From a virus, in the IMG/VR virus record IMGVR_UViG_3300046532_002411, positions 1 through 22,800 of that record: DNA of 22,800 bases; one strand, given 5' to 3'. Shown here piece by piece: positions 8,385-16,602 of this stretch. Both the position numbers and the translations under genes were made by a program. The notes beneath the pieces were generated by a model, which searched no databases, was not told where the DNA came from, and was given only the letters and a program-made list of their open reading frames with translations. Each line of letters starts with the position of its first letter. Within the stretch, counting starts at the first letter, position 1.

Positions 8385-8394
8385 TAGTTATCTT

Positions 8395-9744
8395 ATGCCA
8401 ATACCAACTCTACCAATTGTAGCACTCGACACCGCAAACACTTTCCGTGCGTGGTTGACGCGAACCAATAACGTCATCGACTTGCTCAACAGCAATGCGG
8501 TACTCGTCGCAGGAGGAACTGCGAACGGCGTCGGGGGTATTGGCGCATTCACCATTGGAAACACGACAGAGACAACGAGTAGTCTGATCATCGCGGGAGG
8601 AAAGTTCGGCGCGAATGCGACGGGGGTAACTCTGACCGGTACGAGTGTATTTGGGGCCAATGTCACCGTGAACAGTTCTGCGGCCAATGTTGCTATCTCT
8701 AGTACTGCCGTCCACCTTATCCCGTCAACTGAAACCTATATCGGTGGCGCCAACTTGTACACCAACAGCGTCAGCACCTTTAATGGTTCTGTCACGCTCA
8801 CGGCCACAACGCCTCTGACGGTTGGAAATAACGCGACCTTCAGCAGCAATGTTACTGTCGCAAACAACATCATTTCATCAAACACCGTTTATACACGGTC
8901 GCTTCTTTACAACCACGCATCGTCGCTCATCTCCGCAACACTATCAAGCACCGAATATAACAACTATAGTCCAGCAGACCTGATTGATGCTATCGCACTG
9001 AATATCAATCCCGATACGTCGGACATTTCGATTACGGGTCTCGACCAACCGTCAAATATGACGACGGGTGTTCGAGTGTTGTATCTTCAGAATACCAATG
9101 CGACCTATAAAATCACGTTGCGAGATGCGAACACGTCATCGACGGTGAACAATCGGTTTGAGACTGGTGTTGGGGACGTGGAGATTGGTCCGAAGGCTTC
9201 CATCTCGCTAGTCTATTCGTTTGCGACAACCAAGTGGCGATTGGTTGGTGCGCCGCCATCTGGTCTTATATCATCGCTATCCGTTGCGGGAAATGTTGCT
9301 ATCACCGGTAGCATGACGGTCGCCGCAAATGTTGCCGTGGATACAAATGTGTTGTATATCGACACCACCAACAACCGTGTTGGTGTCAACATTGTTCCGA
9401 CATCTCCACTTCACGTCAATGGTGCAGCGGTATTTAATAATACCTTTAGTGCCACAGGTGTTACCGCCTTGAGTAACACGTTGAGTGTGACGGGTGCTAC
9501 TAACACTTTGAGTACGTTGGGCGTGACCGGTGCTATTAACGCCTTGAGTACGTTGGGTGTGACGGGCGCTAGCACTCTCGCGAATACGTTGGGCGTGACG
9601 GGAGCCACTACCCTATCAAATACGGCGCTTCTCAACGGTGCCCTGACGATGAATGCGGCATCCACGGTGAATGGTGCTACAAAGTTCACTGGTACATCCG
9701 CACGGTTAGTTATACCAGTCGGCACCAACCTCTACGCGACATAA
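8395..9744 (+). CDS. Tail-fibre-like virion protein with 12-residue repeats
   Basis: This 449-residue protein is rich in Thr, Ser, Asn, Ala and Val and has the look of a trimeric beta-structured fibre. The N-terminus (TANTFRAWLTRTNNVIDLLN, about 13-32) resembles an attachment region seen in marine phage fibres. The middle has a domain with LQNTNATYKITL and a Trp-ending SLVYSFATTKWRLVG strand (about 270-285). Then comes VLYIDTTNNRVGVN..SPLHVNGAAVF (about 319-345), a segment common in fibres that normally end in an intramolecular chaperone. Five 12-residue LGVTGAxxLxxT repeats follow. The protein stops soon after LVIPVGTNLYAT; no S74-type chaperone is visible, so the C-terminus may be truncated or continued by another protein. 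It sits directly before gp13. Receptor binding is possible but unproven. Confidence 0.72.
   Translation: MPIPTLPIVALDTANTFRAWLTRTNNVIDLLNSNAVLVAGGTANGVGGIGAFTIGNTTETTSSLIIAGGKFGANATGVTLTGTSVFGANVTVNSSAANVAISSTAVHLIPSTETYIGGANLYTNSVSTFNGSVTLTATTPLTVGNNATFSSNVTVANNIISSNTVYTRSLLYNHASSLISATLSSTEYNNYSPADLIDAIALNINPDTSDISITGLDQPSNMTTGVRVLYLQNTNATYKITLRDANTSSTVNNRFETGVGDVEIGPKASISLVYSFATTKWRLVGAPPSGLISSLSVAGNVAITGSMTVAANVAVDTNVLYIDTTNNRVGVNIVPTSPLHVNGAAVFNNTFSATGVTALSNTLSVTGATNTLSTLGVTGAINALSTLGVTGASTLANTLGVTGATTLSNTALLNGALTMNAASTVNGATKFTGTSARLVIPVGTNLYAT
9445..9624 (+). repeat. Five tandem 36-bp repeats (12-residue fibre repeat)
   Basis: Five units encode FSATGVTALSNT, LSVTGATNTLST, LGVTGAINALST, LGVTGASTLANT and LGVTGATTLSNT. 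The repeats are in frame and degenerate at DNA level, so copy number could change by recombination without frameshift. Confidence 0.9.
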
Positions 9745-9750
9745 ACTCAT

Positions 9751-10764
9751 ATGCCTGTTCCATCTTCACGCGACGACTTCAAAGAATACTGCTACCGCGC
9801 ACTCGGTAAGCCGGTGCTACAGATTAACGTCGATGACGATCAAGTCGAAGATCGTATCGACGAGGCGCTATATGTGTATCAGCAGTACCACATGGATGCG
9901 GTTATCAAGACCTACATGGCGCATGAAATTACTGCCAGCACGATGGTGTTCGACTCGGCGTTCAGTGGCACCTTTCTGGCGGACGAAAAACTCGTTGGAC
10001 AAACATCCAACGTTGAGGGGCGGTATGTCAGCACCGCGAACACTACGGCGATCACGTTCTATGTCTCCGCGACTTCAAACACCGGTACTGCATCGGCCGA
10101 CGCCTACAGCGACACCGCTCGCAACACGTTCAACGACGGAGAAGTGGTTCTCGGAAACGAGTCCGGCGCGCAGGGCACCGTCAAGACTGATGGTATCACC
10201 TTCGGGGACATGGACAATAAGTGGTTTACCGTTATTGATTCGGTGATTGGCATCACCAAAGTCTTCGCGCCCTATGACTCTCGTCTTTCTGCGGACATTC
10301 TATTTGACCCGCAAGCACAGTTCAATATCTCCTTGATGTCGAGCTTTACCGCGAACTCTATTATTCCATATTATGTTGGTCGTAGCTATCAGCAGTTGTT
10401 GAATGATATGTTCCGCGGCCGGCCGGCGATTCGATTCTCGCGTCACATGAACCGGCTCTATATGGATGTGAATTGGTATGTCACATTTATACCCGGTCAG
10501 CATATCATTCTTGAAGGATATCGCACCATCGATCCCGCAGGGTATACAAAAGTGTGGACCGACCGTTGGTTACAGCGGTATGCCACATCACTAATCAAAC
10601 GTCAGTGGGGAGTAAACCTTTCCAAGTATAGCGGCATCGCGATGCCGGGTGGCGTACAGTTGGATGGTAAGGGTATGTTAGCTGAAGCTAATCAAGAAAT
10701 TACGACACTTGAAGAACAGGTGCGAAGCGAGTTCCAAGAACCGCCAATGTTCATCGTGGGATAA
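9751..10764 (+). CDS. gp13: Neck protein gp13-like
   Basis: This 337-residue protein resembles T4 gp13, which with gp14 forms the head-completion neck joining packaged head to tail. The N-terminus DDFKEYCYRALGKPVLQINVDDDQVEDRIDEALYVYQQYH (8-47) and the C-terminal half from about 157 (KWFTVIDSVIGITKVF, YYVGRSYQQLLNDMF, PGQHIILEGYRTIDP, and the tail PPMFIVG) match the family. It is longer than T4 gp13 (309). Residues about 62-150 are a Thr/Ser-rich beta-type insertion (FNDGEVVLGNESGAQGTV) of the kind seen in other structural proteins here. It lies six bases after the fibre gene and three before gp14. No obvious Shine-Dalgarno. Confidence 0.88.
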   Translation: MPVPSSRDDFKEYCYRALGKPVLQINVDDDQVEDRIDEALYVYQQYHMDAVIKTYMAHEITASTMVFDSAFSGTFLADEKLVGQTSNVEGRYVSTANTTAITFYVSATSNTGTASADAYSDTARNTFNDGEVVLGNESGAQGTVKTDGITFGDMDNKWFTVIDSVIGITKVFAPYDSRLSADILFDPQAQFNISLMSSFTANSIIPYYVGRSYQQLLNDMFRGRPAIRFSRHMNRLYMDVNWYVTFIPGQHIILEGYRTIDPAGYTKVWTDRWLQRYATSLIKRQWGVNLSKYSGIAMPGGVQLDGKGMLAEANQEITTLEEQVRSEFQEPPMFIVG

Positions 10765-10767
10765 ACC

Positions 10768-11652
10768 ATGCCGGTCAATTCCTATTTTAACCACACTAAG
10801 GTTGTTAGTGAACAGGATGTTGTTCAAGATCTGATCGATGAATCGATTGCGATCTATGGGCACAGTGTTCATTACGTTCCTCGGAACGACGCGAACATCG
10901 ACGCGTTCCTCGGTGAAGATCCCCTGTCCAATTTCACAGAAGCCTTCGAGATTGAGATGTACGTAAAGTCATTTGACGGGTTTCAGGGACAATCGGAATT
11001 TGTGGGGAAGTTTGGTTTGCACATTGAAGACCAGATGTACCTCACAGTGTCTCAACGCCGGTTCCGCAATTCGGTCATGAGTCAAACGGCGATCACGGCG
11101 ATGAAGCGGCCGCGGGGTGGCGATCTTATCTACATCGAGATGGATGCAGACAATCGCTTTCTGTTCAACATTCGATTTGTGGAAAACAAGGAAACCCTAT
11201 TTACGTTGGGTAAACTCTACACCTATGAATTGAAGTGTGAGATGTTCAACTTCAACAACGAAGGGGTGACAACGGGCGTGGACGATATCAATGAGGTCGC
11301 TAACAAATTTGCTTATACCATCAACCTCGATATGAAAGCCGCGGGAGGTTCGGGCGACTACAGCAAAACCGAAACGGTTTATCAGGGTGCAAGTCTGGCG
11401 GCCGCTACCGCGACGGGTGTGGTATGGGATTGGGATTCCACAACTCGTCTGCTTCGCGTGCAGGACATCACCGGCACGTTTGTTGCGAATACGGCCGTGG
11501 TTGGTGGCACCTCTGCCGCTACGTGGACAGTGGTTGATACGACACCGGGCATCACACCGAGTACCAATGATCCAATTACTGATAATGAATTCTTGCAGGG
11601 TAATCCGTTGAGTGTCGTTGTGTCTCGCGGCACGCGACCGAATTCAGGCTAA
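10768..11652 (+). CDS. gp14: Neck protein gp14-like
   Basis: This 294-residue protein resembles T4 gp14, partner of gp13 in the neck. Family-like features are the N-terminal YFN..SEQDVVQDLIDESIAIYG (6-31), VPRNDANIDAFLGEDPLSNFTEAFEIEMYVKSFDGF (37-72) and FTLGKLYTYELKCEMFNFNNE (145-165). It is longer than T4 gp14 (256); the excess is a C-terminal beta-type segment at about 201-257 (TGVVWDWDSTTRLLRVQDITGTF..GGTSAATWTV), a module that recurs in marine phage virion proteins. Its stop overlaps the gp15 start as TAATG, indicating coupled translation of neck and sheath-terminator proteins. Confidence 0.9.
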   Translation: MPVNSYFNHTKVVSEQDVVQDLIDESIAIYGHSVHYVPRNDANIDAFLGEDPLSNFTEAFEIEMYVKSFDGFQGQSEFVGKFGLHIEDQMYLTVSQRRFRNSVMSQTAITAMKRPRGGDLIYIEMDADNRFLFNIRFVENKETLFTLGKLYTYELKCEMFNFNNEGVTTGVDDINEVANKFAYTINLDMKAAGGSGDYSKTETVYQGASLAAATATGVVWDWDSTTRLLRVQDITGTFVANTAVVGGTSAATWTVVDTTPGITPSTNDPITDNEFLQGNPLSVVVSRGTRPNSG

Positions 11653-12590
11653 TGAACACACACTTCAAACATCTGCACATGCGCCGATATCTACTGGCGT
11701 TTGGTTCCCTGTTTGACGATATCACCATCACGCGAGAAAACTCAGATGGTGACGAAGCATTTCGTCAACAGGTGCCATTGCAGTATGGTCCGAAAGAACG
11801 TTGGTTAGTTCATCTGACACAAGATCCTGATTATGGGAAGGGTGTGGGTCAAGTAGTTCCCCGTATGTCGTATGAGATGACGAGTCTCGTCTATGATACG
11901 ACGCGCAAGCTGAATACACTCGATAAGCTCAAGTTCAATAGCAACGAAGCACACAAGCTCGCCAAGCTCTACGTTGGTGTGCCGTATGTGATGAACGTTC
12001 AGTTGTCGGTGTTGGTGAAACTTCAGCAGGATGGAATGCAGATCGTTGAACAGATTCTTCCGTTCTTCACGCCGGATTACACGATTGCTGCGCGCCCGTT
12101 AGAGAACTATCCCGATCTTTTGGATCAGGTGCCCGTTGTTTTACAGAGCGTATCACACTCGGATAACTACGAGGAAGACTTCATCAAGCGGCGCGCCATT
12201 GTCTGGACGTTAGACTTTGCGCTGAAGGTGTTCTTCTATGGTCCGATCAGACAGAGTAGACGAATCGAAGAAGTTATCGTCAACCTCTACAATTCGCCAC
12301 ATGCGGATCTTGCGGCGCCGACACCGGATGCCTTACCGAAGGCGACGATCAATGTACTCGCGGATCCGCCGACACAGAACGTTTCATCGGGTACGGCGAT
12401 TACGTCGAATACAACGATCACCGAAGTCCTCACTGCGGCCGGCTCCTCGGAGTCACCGTCTTCGTCCGCATCACCGTCATTCTCGCCGTCTGCTTCACAG
12501 TCACCATCGGCCTCTGTGTCGCTATCACAATCCCCGTCTAGCTCGCAATCAGCATCGGTGTCGCCGTCGCCATCGGTATCTCCATCATAG
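11652..12590 (+). CDS. gp15: Tail sheath stabiliser gp15-like, Ser/Pro-rich tail
   Basis: This 312-residue protein resembles T4 gp15, the tail-terminator that caps and stabilises the contracted sheath and joins tail to neck. Family segments are RRYLLAFGSLFDDITITREN (11-30), VPLQYGPKERWLVHL (about 41-55), LPRM-type VVPRMSYEMTSLVYDTTRKLNT (about 72-93) and the C-terminal core DFIKRRAIVWTLDFALKVFFYGP. Core length fits T4 gp15 (272), but from about residue 264 there is an added tail almost wholly Ser and Pro with some Ala, Gln and Val. This tail is not needed for the known fold and may be exposed on the neck. It overlaps gp14 by one base. Confidence 0.9.
   Translation: MNTHFKHLHMRRYLLAFGSLFDDITITRENSDGDEAFRQQVPLQYGPKERWLVHLTQDPDYGKGVGQVVPRMSYEMTSLVYDTTRKLNTLDKLKFNSNEAHKLAKLYVGVPYVMNVQLSVLVKLQQDGMQIVEQILPFFTPDYTIAARPLENYPDLLDQVPVVLQSVSHSDNYEEDFIKRRAIVWTLDFALKVFFYGPIRQSRRIEEVIVNLYNSPHADLAAPTPDALPKATINVLADPPTQNVSSGTAITSNTTITEVLTAAGSSESPSSSASPSFSPSASQSPSASVSLSQSPSSSQSASVSPSPSVSPS
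12442..12587 (+). repeat. Ser/Pro low-complexity coding repeat
   Basis: Degenerate TCA-CCG-TC type units encode the C-terminal Ser/Pro tail of the gp15-like protein. Read in antisense, the same repeat yields an Asp/Gly-rich open frame, which I regard as an artefact. Confidence 0.85.
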
Positions 12591-12614
12591 GTGGTTTGAT
12601 AACAAAAATATAAT

Positions 12615-13061
12615 ATGTCTGATAATTTGAATGAAATCTTTGATGTGGCGCCGGAGCTAGTAGCGGATACGGCACTAACCACTACACAGGCGGCGCCGGT
12701 TGTAGTTGCCGAAGTCGTAGATGACAAGACGGCGCAAGAAAAACTAGATCGGGATTTTGAGGCCGCTCGCGGCAACATCACACAGATGACGAATGACGTG
12801 ACGGAAGCTGCCAAGAGTGCTATTCTACTTGCACAGAGCGGGGACAGCCCGAGAGCGTATGAAGTTGTTGCGACGATGCTCACCGCGATTGTGAATGCCA
12901 ATAAAGAACTTGTCAATCTCCATAAAATCAAACAAGATGCTGCGCCACAAGGATCGGGCGCGGGGGATGGGGGCGGAGTGAACATAGAGAAGGCCGTGTT
13001 TGTCGGACGCGCCGCTGATCTCTTGCGTGAACTCCGCACCCTCCAAAAAGAAACTAAATAG
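12615..13061 (+). CDS. gp16: Terminase small subunit gp16-like
   Basis: This 148-residue protein resembles T4 gp16, the small terminase that regulates the gp17 motor and selects DNA for packaging. The central helical region LDRDFEAARGNITQMTNDVTEAAKSAILLAQSGDSPRAYEVVATMLTAIVNANKELVNLHKIK (about 44-106) matches the family's coiled-coil core, and the end has VFVGRAADLLRELR (128-141). Length fits (T4 164). A Gly-rich linker (112-121) precedes the C-terminal motif. The start has no Shine-Dalgarno; it follows the A/T-rich CAAAAATATAAT. It is 14 bases from the radical SAM gene, which separates it from gp17, its usual immediate neighbour. Confidence 0.9.
   Translation: MSDNLNEIFDVAPELVADTALTTTQAAPVVVAEVVDDKTAQEKLDRDFEAARGNITQMTNDVTEAAKSAILLAQSGDSPRAYEVVATMLTAIVNANKELVNLHKIKQDAAPQGSGAGDGGGVNIEKAVFVGRAADLLRELRTLQKETK
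13054..13060 (+). promoter_or_regulatory. CTAAATA late-promoter-like motif
   Basis: CTAAATA ends at the last codon of the small terminase gene and lies 15 bases before the second radical SAM start. A GAGG ribosome site sits between it and the ATG. Similarity to TATAAATA and recurrence upstream of other genes support a late promoter, with the caveat of a very short leader. Confidence 0.42.
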
Positions 13062-13075
13062 CAGCGAGGTTTATT

Positions 13076-14170
13076 ATGAATCCATCGCCATATAGCCCGA
13101 TGAAAGTGTACTGGCATCGCGACCGCCTCGATGCACTCGCTCGCGGCGAAGTCCCTTCACCCACACAAGTCCAACTGATCATCAGCGATCTTTGTAATCA
13201 GGATTGTAGCTTTTGCGCGTATCGTATGAGTGGCAACCTCAGCAATGAATTGTTTGGTGAGGCGCGTGAAGATGGCAGTGTCAATAACAATCCGAATCGT
13301 ATGATTTCGTACGAGAAGATTATCGAGATTTTAGAAGACTCCGCAGCGATGGGCGTCAAGGCGATTCAGTTGACCGGTGGTGGCGAACCCACTGTACATC
13401 CCAAGTTTGAACAGGTTGTGGAAAAGTGTTACGAGCTTGGATTGGAAGTTGGCGTCGTGACGAATGGTGTCAAGCTCACACCGAAGCTGATTGATCTACT
13501 CACGAAAGCGATGTGGGTGCGCGTGAGTGTGGATGCATCAACCGTCGATTCGTATGTCTCCATTCGTAATGTGCCTATCGCGCACTACACGCGTGTGTGG
13601 AATAACATCAAAGCGTTAGCGGAACGAAAGAAGGCCACGGGTAGCAACGTAACGATTGGTGTCGGGTTCGTTGTCACCAAGGAAAATTATAAAGAAGTCG
13701 TTGATGCTACCGCCCAAGCACGGGCAGCCGGGGTGGACAACTTTCGTATTAGCGCCGTATTTCAGCCAGAAGACGAAAAGTATTTTGAGACATTTCACGC
13801 AGAGGCCGTCAAGCTCTGTAGTGATGCGGAAGTATTAGGGTCAGATACATATCAAGTCGTGAATATGTTTGGTGACCGCGTGAGTGACTTGGTGCTGAAG
13901 TATCCCGATTATGAGTTCTGCGGGTATCAACACTTCAATACCTATATCGGTGCGGACCTGAATGTGTATCGTTGTTGTGTGCTTGCGTATAACACACGCG
14001 GCGTTGTTGGTTCACTCAAGGAACAGACGTTTGCACACTTGTGGGCAAATGACGCGCCCGGCGCATTTAAGGGCTTCGATGCGGGTGGATGTCCTCGCTG
14101 CCAGTTCAATAATAAGAACCGCGAAATCATTCGGGCTCTGGTGACGCCGCCACATGTGAATTTTGTATGA
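13076..14170 (+). CDS. Radical SAM protein with SPASM/twitch-like C-terminus
   Basis: This 364-residue protein is a second radical SAM enzyme, not closely similar to the first. The CX3CX2C site is C40, C44, C47; GGGEP is at 101-105; VVTNG at 127-131; and VRVSVDAST at 148-156. C-terminal cysteines C282, C300, C301, C339 and C342 suit an auxiliary cluster of the SPASM or shorter twitch type (YRCC..GVVGSLKEQTFAHLW..GGCPRCQ). The substrate is unknown. It sits between small and large terminase genes, and its stop overlaps the glycosyltransferase start as ATGA, so the two are probably made together and may act in one pathway. A GAGG ribosome site is seven bases from the start. Codon use resembles the neighbouring structural genes, suggesting longer residence in the genome than the first cassette. 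Confidence 0.88.
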   Translation: MNPSPYSPMKVYWHRDRLDALARGEVPSPTQVQLIISDLCNQDCSFCAYRMSGNLSNELFGEAREDGSVNNNPNRMISYEKIIEILEDSAAMGVKAIQLTGGGEPTVHPKFEQVVEKCYELGLEVGVVTNGVKLTPKLIDLLTKAMWVRVSVDASTVDSYVSIRNVPIAHYTRVWNNIKALAERKKATGSNVTIGVGFVVTKENYKEVVDATAQARAAGVDNFRISAVFQPEDEKYFETFHAEAVKLCSDAEVLGSDTYQVVNMFGDRVSDLVLKYPDYEFCGYQHFNTYIGADLNVYRCCVLAYNTRGVVGSLKEQTFAHLWANDAPGAFKGFDAGGCPRCQFNNKNREIIRALVTPPHVNFV

Positions 14171-14904
14171 TGCGAGCGTCGGTCGTGTTGTCTACATACA
14201 ACCGTGCCGACATTCTGAACGGCACACTTGCTTCCATCTTTCGTCAGCAGGTACCGTTTGACTATGAGGTCATCGTCGTTGATGACGGTTCGTCTGATCA
14301 CACGACGGAGGTGCTGTCACGCTATCCCGTGGTCACGGAACGTATCGAGCGCCCAGAGGGACATCGCAATCCAGCATATCCACGCAATCGAGCTATCGCA
14401 TTAGCGTCGAGTGATATTCTGATCATGCAGTCGGATGATGTATGGCACGAAACAGCACAGACGATTGAAGAACTCACCAATGCGGCGACCGCACAGCCGA
14501 ACGCCGCGTTCTTCGCCACCGTCTATAATGTCAACGCCGACGGTGTGGTGATTGATACGTTTGTCCATCCGCGCACACGACGGCGCGCATTATTCTTTCT
14601 TGGTGCCATTCACAAGTCGCGTCTGTGTGCGATTGGTGGAAATGATGAAGCCTTCACGGAAGCAGGATATGAAGATGCGTGGTTGCGAGACTGTCTACAG
14701 CACGGCGCGCAGTGCCCGTTCGTGTTCTTGAGCGGGCCCGTCGCGCACCACCAAGATCATACGCGCCCCTCGAAAGATTACGGTACACAGCGTGGCACGA
14801 AGGCGATGCGGAAACTTTATAAGCACAAATGTACGGAAGCGTCACGCGGAGCTATTCCATGGCGCGCAGAGATAAGTAGTTTATATGCCGAAGAGTACGC
14901 GTAG
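14167..14904 (+). CDS. Family 2 glycosyltransferase
   Basis: This 245-residue protein has the GT-A fold features of family 2 glycosyltransferases: SVVLSTYNRADIL (5-17), VIVVDDGSSD (35-44), the metal-binding DxD-like LIMQSDDVW (85-93), and an acidic GYEDAWLRDCLQHG catalytic-base region (168-180). HHQDH at 194-198 may add metal ligands. It transfers a sugar from a nucleotide donor to an unidentified acceptor. No membrane segment is seen, so it should be cytoplasmic. It overlaps the radical SAM gene by four bases and the large terminase gene by 20, placing it firmly in the late operon. Possible acceptors are virion proteins, for example the Ser/Pro tail of gp15, or DNA; neither is shown. Two ATG codons at 14167 and 14170 are both possible starts. 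Confidence 0.88.
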   Translation: MMRASVVLSTYNRADILNGTLASIFRQQVPFDYEVIVVDDGSSDHTTEVLSRYPVVTERIERPEGHRNPAYPRNRAIALASSDILIMQSDDVWHETAQTIEELTNAATAQPNAAFFATVYNVNADGVVIDTFVHPRTRRRALFFLGAIHKSRLCAIGGNDEAFTEAGYEDAWLRDCLQHGAQCPFVFLSGPVAHHQDHTRPSKDYGTQRGTKAMRKLYKHKCTEASRGAIPWRAEISSLYAEEYA

Positions 14905-16546
14905 TAATAAAGGGTACAATGGGAACTCTAATCTCCCATTGCCCGATGAGATTGTCCAACTCACCAAAGCCGAGTTAACAGAGTATGTGAAATGTGCGGA
15001 TGATGTCAATTATTTTATCAACAACTATGTCAAGATCGTTCATGTGGACCACGGTATCGTACCTTTCAAGATGTGGCCGTTTCAAGAAACGATCATTGAT
15101 GTCTTTAATAACAACCGTTTCACCATTTGTAAAATGGCGAGACAGTCAGGCAAGTCTACGGTTGTTGTCTGCGGCTACTTCCTCTGGTATATTCTGTTTC
15201 ATACCGATGTCAGTGTTGGTATTCTGGCGAATAAAGAAAGCACCGCCATTGAACTCCTACGGCGTCTCAAGCAATCATTTGAGTTTCTGCCCGGGTTTCT
15301 GAAACAAGGAATCGTCAAGTGGGATCAGAAGCTCATTATGTTTGCCAACAACTCGCGTGTACGGGCCGAGTCCACGTCTGCGAGTGCTATTCGTGGAGAC
15401 ACGTTTAATATTCTATTCCTTGATGAGTTTGCTCACGTTCCCGATAACATTGCTGGCGAGTTTATGACCTCGGTGTTTCCGGCAATCTCATCTGGTAAGA
15501 CCACCAAGCTATTTATTATCAGCACGCCGAAAGGCTATAACCTCTTCTACAAAATTTGGAATGATGCGGTAGAGGGACGGAATACCTATAAGACGGTTGG
15601 GTTCACCTGGCGCGACGTGCCTGGGCGTGATGATGCGTGGGCAGATGAAACTCGCAAGAACATCGGTGAGCAGCAGTTCGAACAAGAATTTAACTGCTCG
15701 TTTCAAGGTTCTGCTAATACTCTCATCCCCGCCTACAAGCTGGCACAGATGTCCTTCAAGTCGCCGATGGAGGATCGTGGATCACTCAAGATCTATGTGC
15801 CTCCTGTGCGTGCCAACGAGACTGACCCGTCGCATGTCTATGTGATGACAGTGGATACCTCGCAAGGGCAGGATCAAGATTTTGCAGTCGCGAGCATCTT
15901 TGATATTTCGATTACGCCATTTCGTCAAGTTGCGGTCTTTCGTCGGAACGATATCACTCCACAGTTGCTTGCACCGGTCCTGAAACAGATCGGCCAGCAT
16001 TATTGCGATGCATTCATCCTTGTGGAGATTAACGATGTCGGATTGATTGTCGCGGATTCGTTGCGTATGGAACTGGAGTATGATAATCTAATCTTTATCA
16101 AGTCGGATCCCAAACGTGGGCAGATGCTTGGTGGTGGGTTCCACCCCAAGGCGCGTCTGGGATTGCGAATGACACAAGCAACGAAACGGATTGGTTGCGC
16201 TCAGGTGCGAACGATGGTCGAGAAAGACCAGTTGCTCATCTTTGATTATCAGACGATTCGGGAACTGACAACCTTTGTCGCCAAGGGTGCTAAATACCAA
16301 GCAGAAGAAGGCGCACACGATGACTGTGTGATGACGCTTGTCCTCTTGGGGTGGCTCACTGCACAACATGGATTTGAAAACTATGTCGGATTGTCGATGC
16401 GAAAATTGCTGATGAACGAATCGGAACCCGTTTCGTTAGACGAGCCTTTTGTCGGATTCTTTGACACAACCGACCACTCGCTCGATTGGGATTGGGACCC
16501 AAGTTCACCGAATGTGGTGGACGATCCCGACTTCTGGCGCGAATAG
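14885..16546 (+). CDS. gp17: Terminase large subunit gp17-like
   Basis: This 553-residue protein is the T4-type packaging motor and headful nuclease. The ATPase domain has Walker A ARQSGKST (85-92), Walker B ILFLDE (176-181) and coupling motif STPKG (213-217). The RNase H-like nuclease domain has D324 in MTVDTSQG, E381 in LVEIND and the HDD triad region at 478-480, consistent with the expected three acidic residues. It is somewhat shorter than T4 gp17 (610). The frame is uninterrupted, with no intein or intron. The start lies inside the end of the glycosyltransferase gene (20-base overlap). The C-terminal tail is acidic and Trp-rich (DHSLDWDWDP). Its small-subunit partner lies 1.8 kb upstream, separated by the inserted radical SAM and glycosyltransferase genes. 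Confidence 0.97.
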   Translation: MPKSTRSNKGYNGNSNLPLPDEIVQLTKAELTEYVKCADDVNYFINNYVKIVHVDHGIVPFKMWPFQETIIDVFNNNRFTICKMARQSGKSTVVVCGYFLWYILFHTDVSVGILANKESTAIELLRRLKQSFEFLPGFLKQGIVKWDQKLIMFANNSRVRAESTSASAIRGDTFNILFLDEFAHVPDNIAGEFMTSVFPAISSGKTTKLFIISTPKGYNLFYKIWNDAVEGRNTYKTVGFTWRDVPGRDDAWADETRKNIGEQQFEQEFNCSFQGSANTLIPAYKLAQMSFKSPMEDRGSLKIYVPPVRANETDPSHVYVMTVDTSQGQDQDFAVASIFDISITPFRQVAVFRRNDITPQLLAPVLKQIGQHYCDAFILVEINDVGLIVADSLRMELEYDNLIFIKSDPKRGQMLGGGFHPKARLGLRMTQATKRIGCAQVRTMVEKDQLLIFDYQTIRELTTFVAKGAKYQAEEGAHDDCVMTLVLLGWLTAQHGFENYVGLSMRKLLMNESEPVSLDEPFVGFFDTTDHSLDWDWDPSSPNVVDDPDFWRE

Positions 16547-16563
16547 GTGAAAGTTTGGAAGTC

Positions 16564-16570
16564 CTAAATA
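16564..16570 (+). promoter_or_regulatory. CTAAATA late-promoter-like motif before tail sheath
   Basis: CTAAATA lies in the 89-base gap between large terminase and sheath genes, the only one of the four copies with ample leader room (65 bases to the ATG). Placement ahead of the highly expressed sheath gene and likeness to T4 TATAAATA make this the most convincing promoter candidate. Confidence 0.55.
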
Positions 16571-16573
16571 GAT

Positions 16574-16602
16574 GTGTTGCTGCGTAACCAGCACACTCAA
16601 TT
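16574..16602 (+). other. Hairpin in the terminase/sheath gap
   Basis: GTGT(T)GCTG at 16574-16582 pairs with CAGCACAC at 16589-16596 (eight pairs, one bulged T, six-base loop CGTAAC), followed by TCAATTTTA. It could be a weak intrinsic terminator for upstream transcription. Alternatively, since it begins only a few bases after CTAAATA, it could be a 5'-terminal stem-loop stabilising the sheath mRNA. Confidence 0.55.

Noticed and set aside
9445-9624. Regularly spaced repeats considered as a CRISPR array
   Set aside because: The units are contiguous and in frame, have no spacers, and encode a typical fibre repeat.
12287-13117. Long antisense open frame (276 codons) with Asp/Gly-rich repeats resembling a calcium-binding protein
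   Set aside because: It is the reverse complement of the gp15 Ser/Pro repeat plus the gp16 gene, both well supported on the + strand. The Asp/Gly pattern follows directly from antisense reading of TCA/CCG repeats.
16290-16296. CTAAATA inside the large terminase gene considered as a promoter
   Set aside because: It lies in coding sequence about 340 bases before the next gene, where a better-placed copy exists at 16564. A single chance occurrence is expected.
14885-16546. Possible intein or intron in the large terminase gene
   Set aside because: All ATPase and nuclease motifs follow in order in one continuous frame of normal length, with no extra domain.
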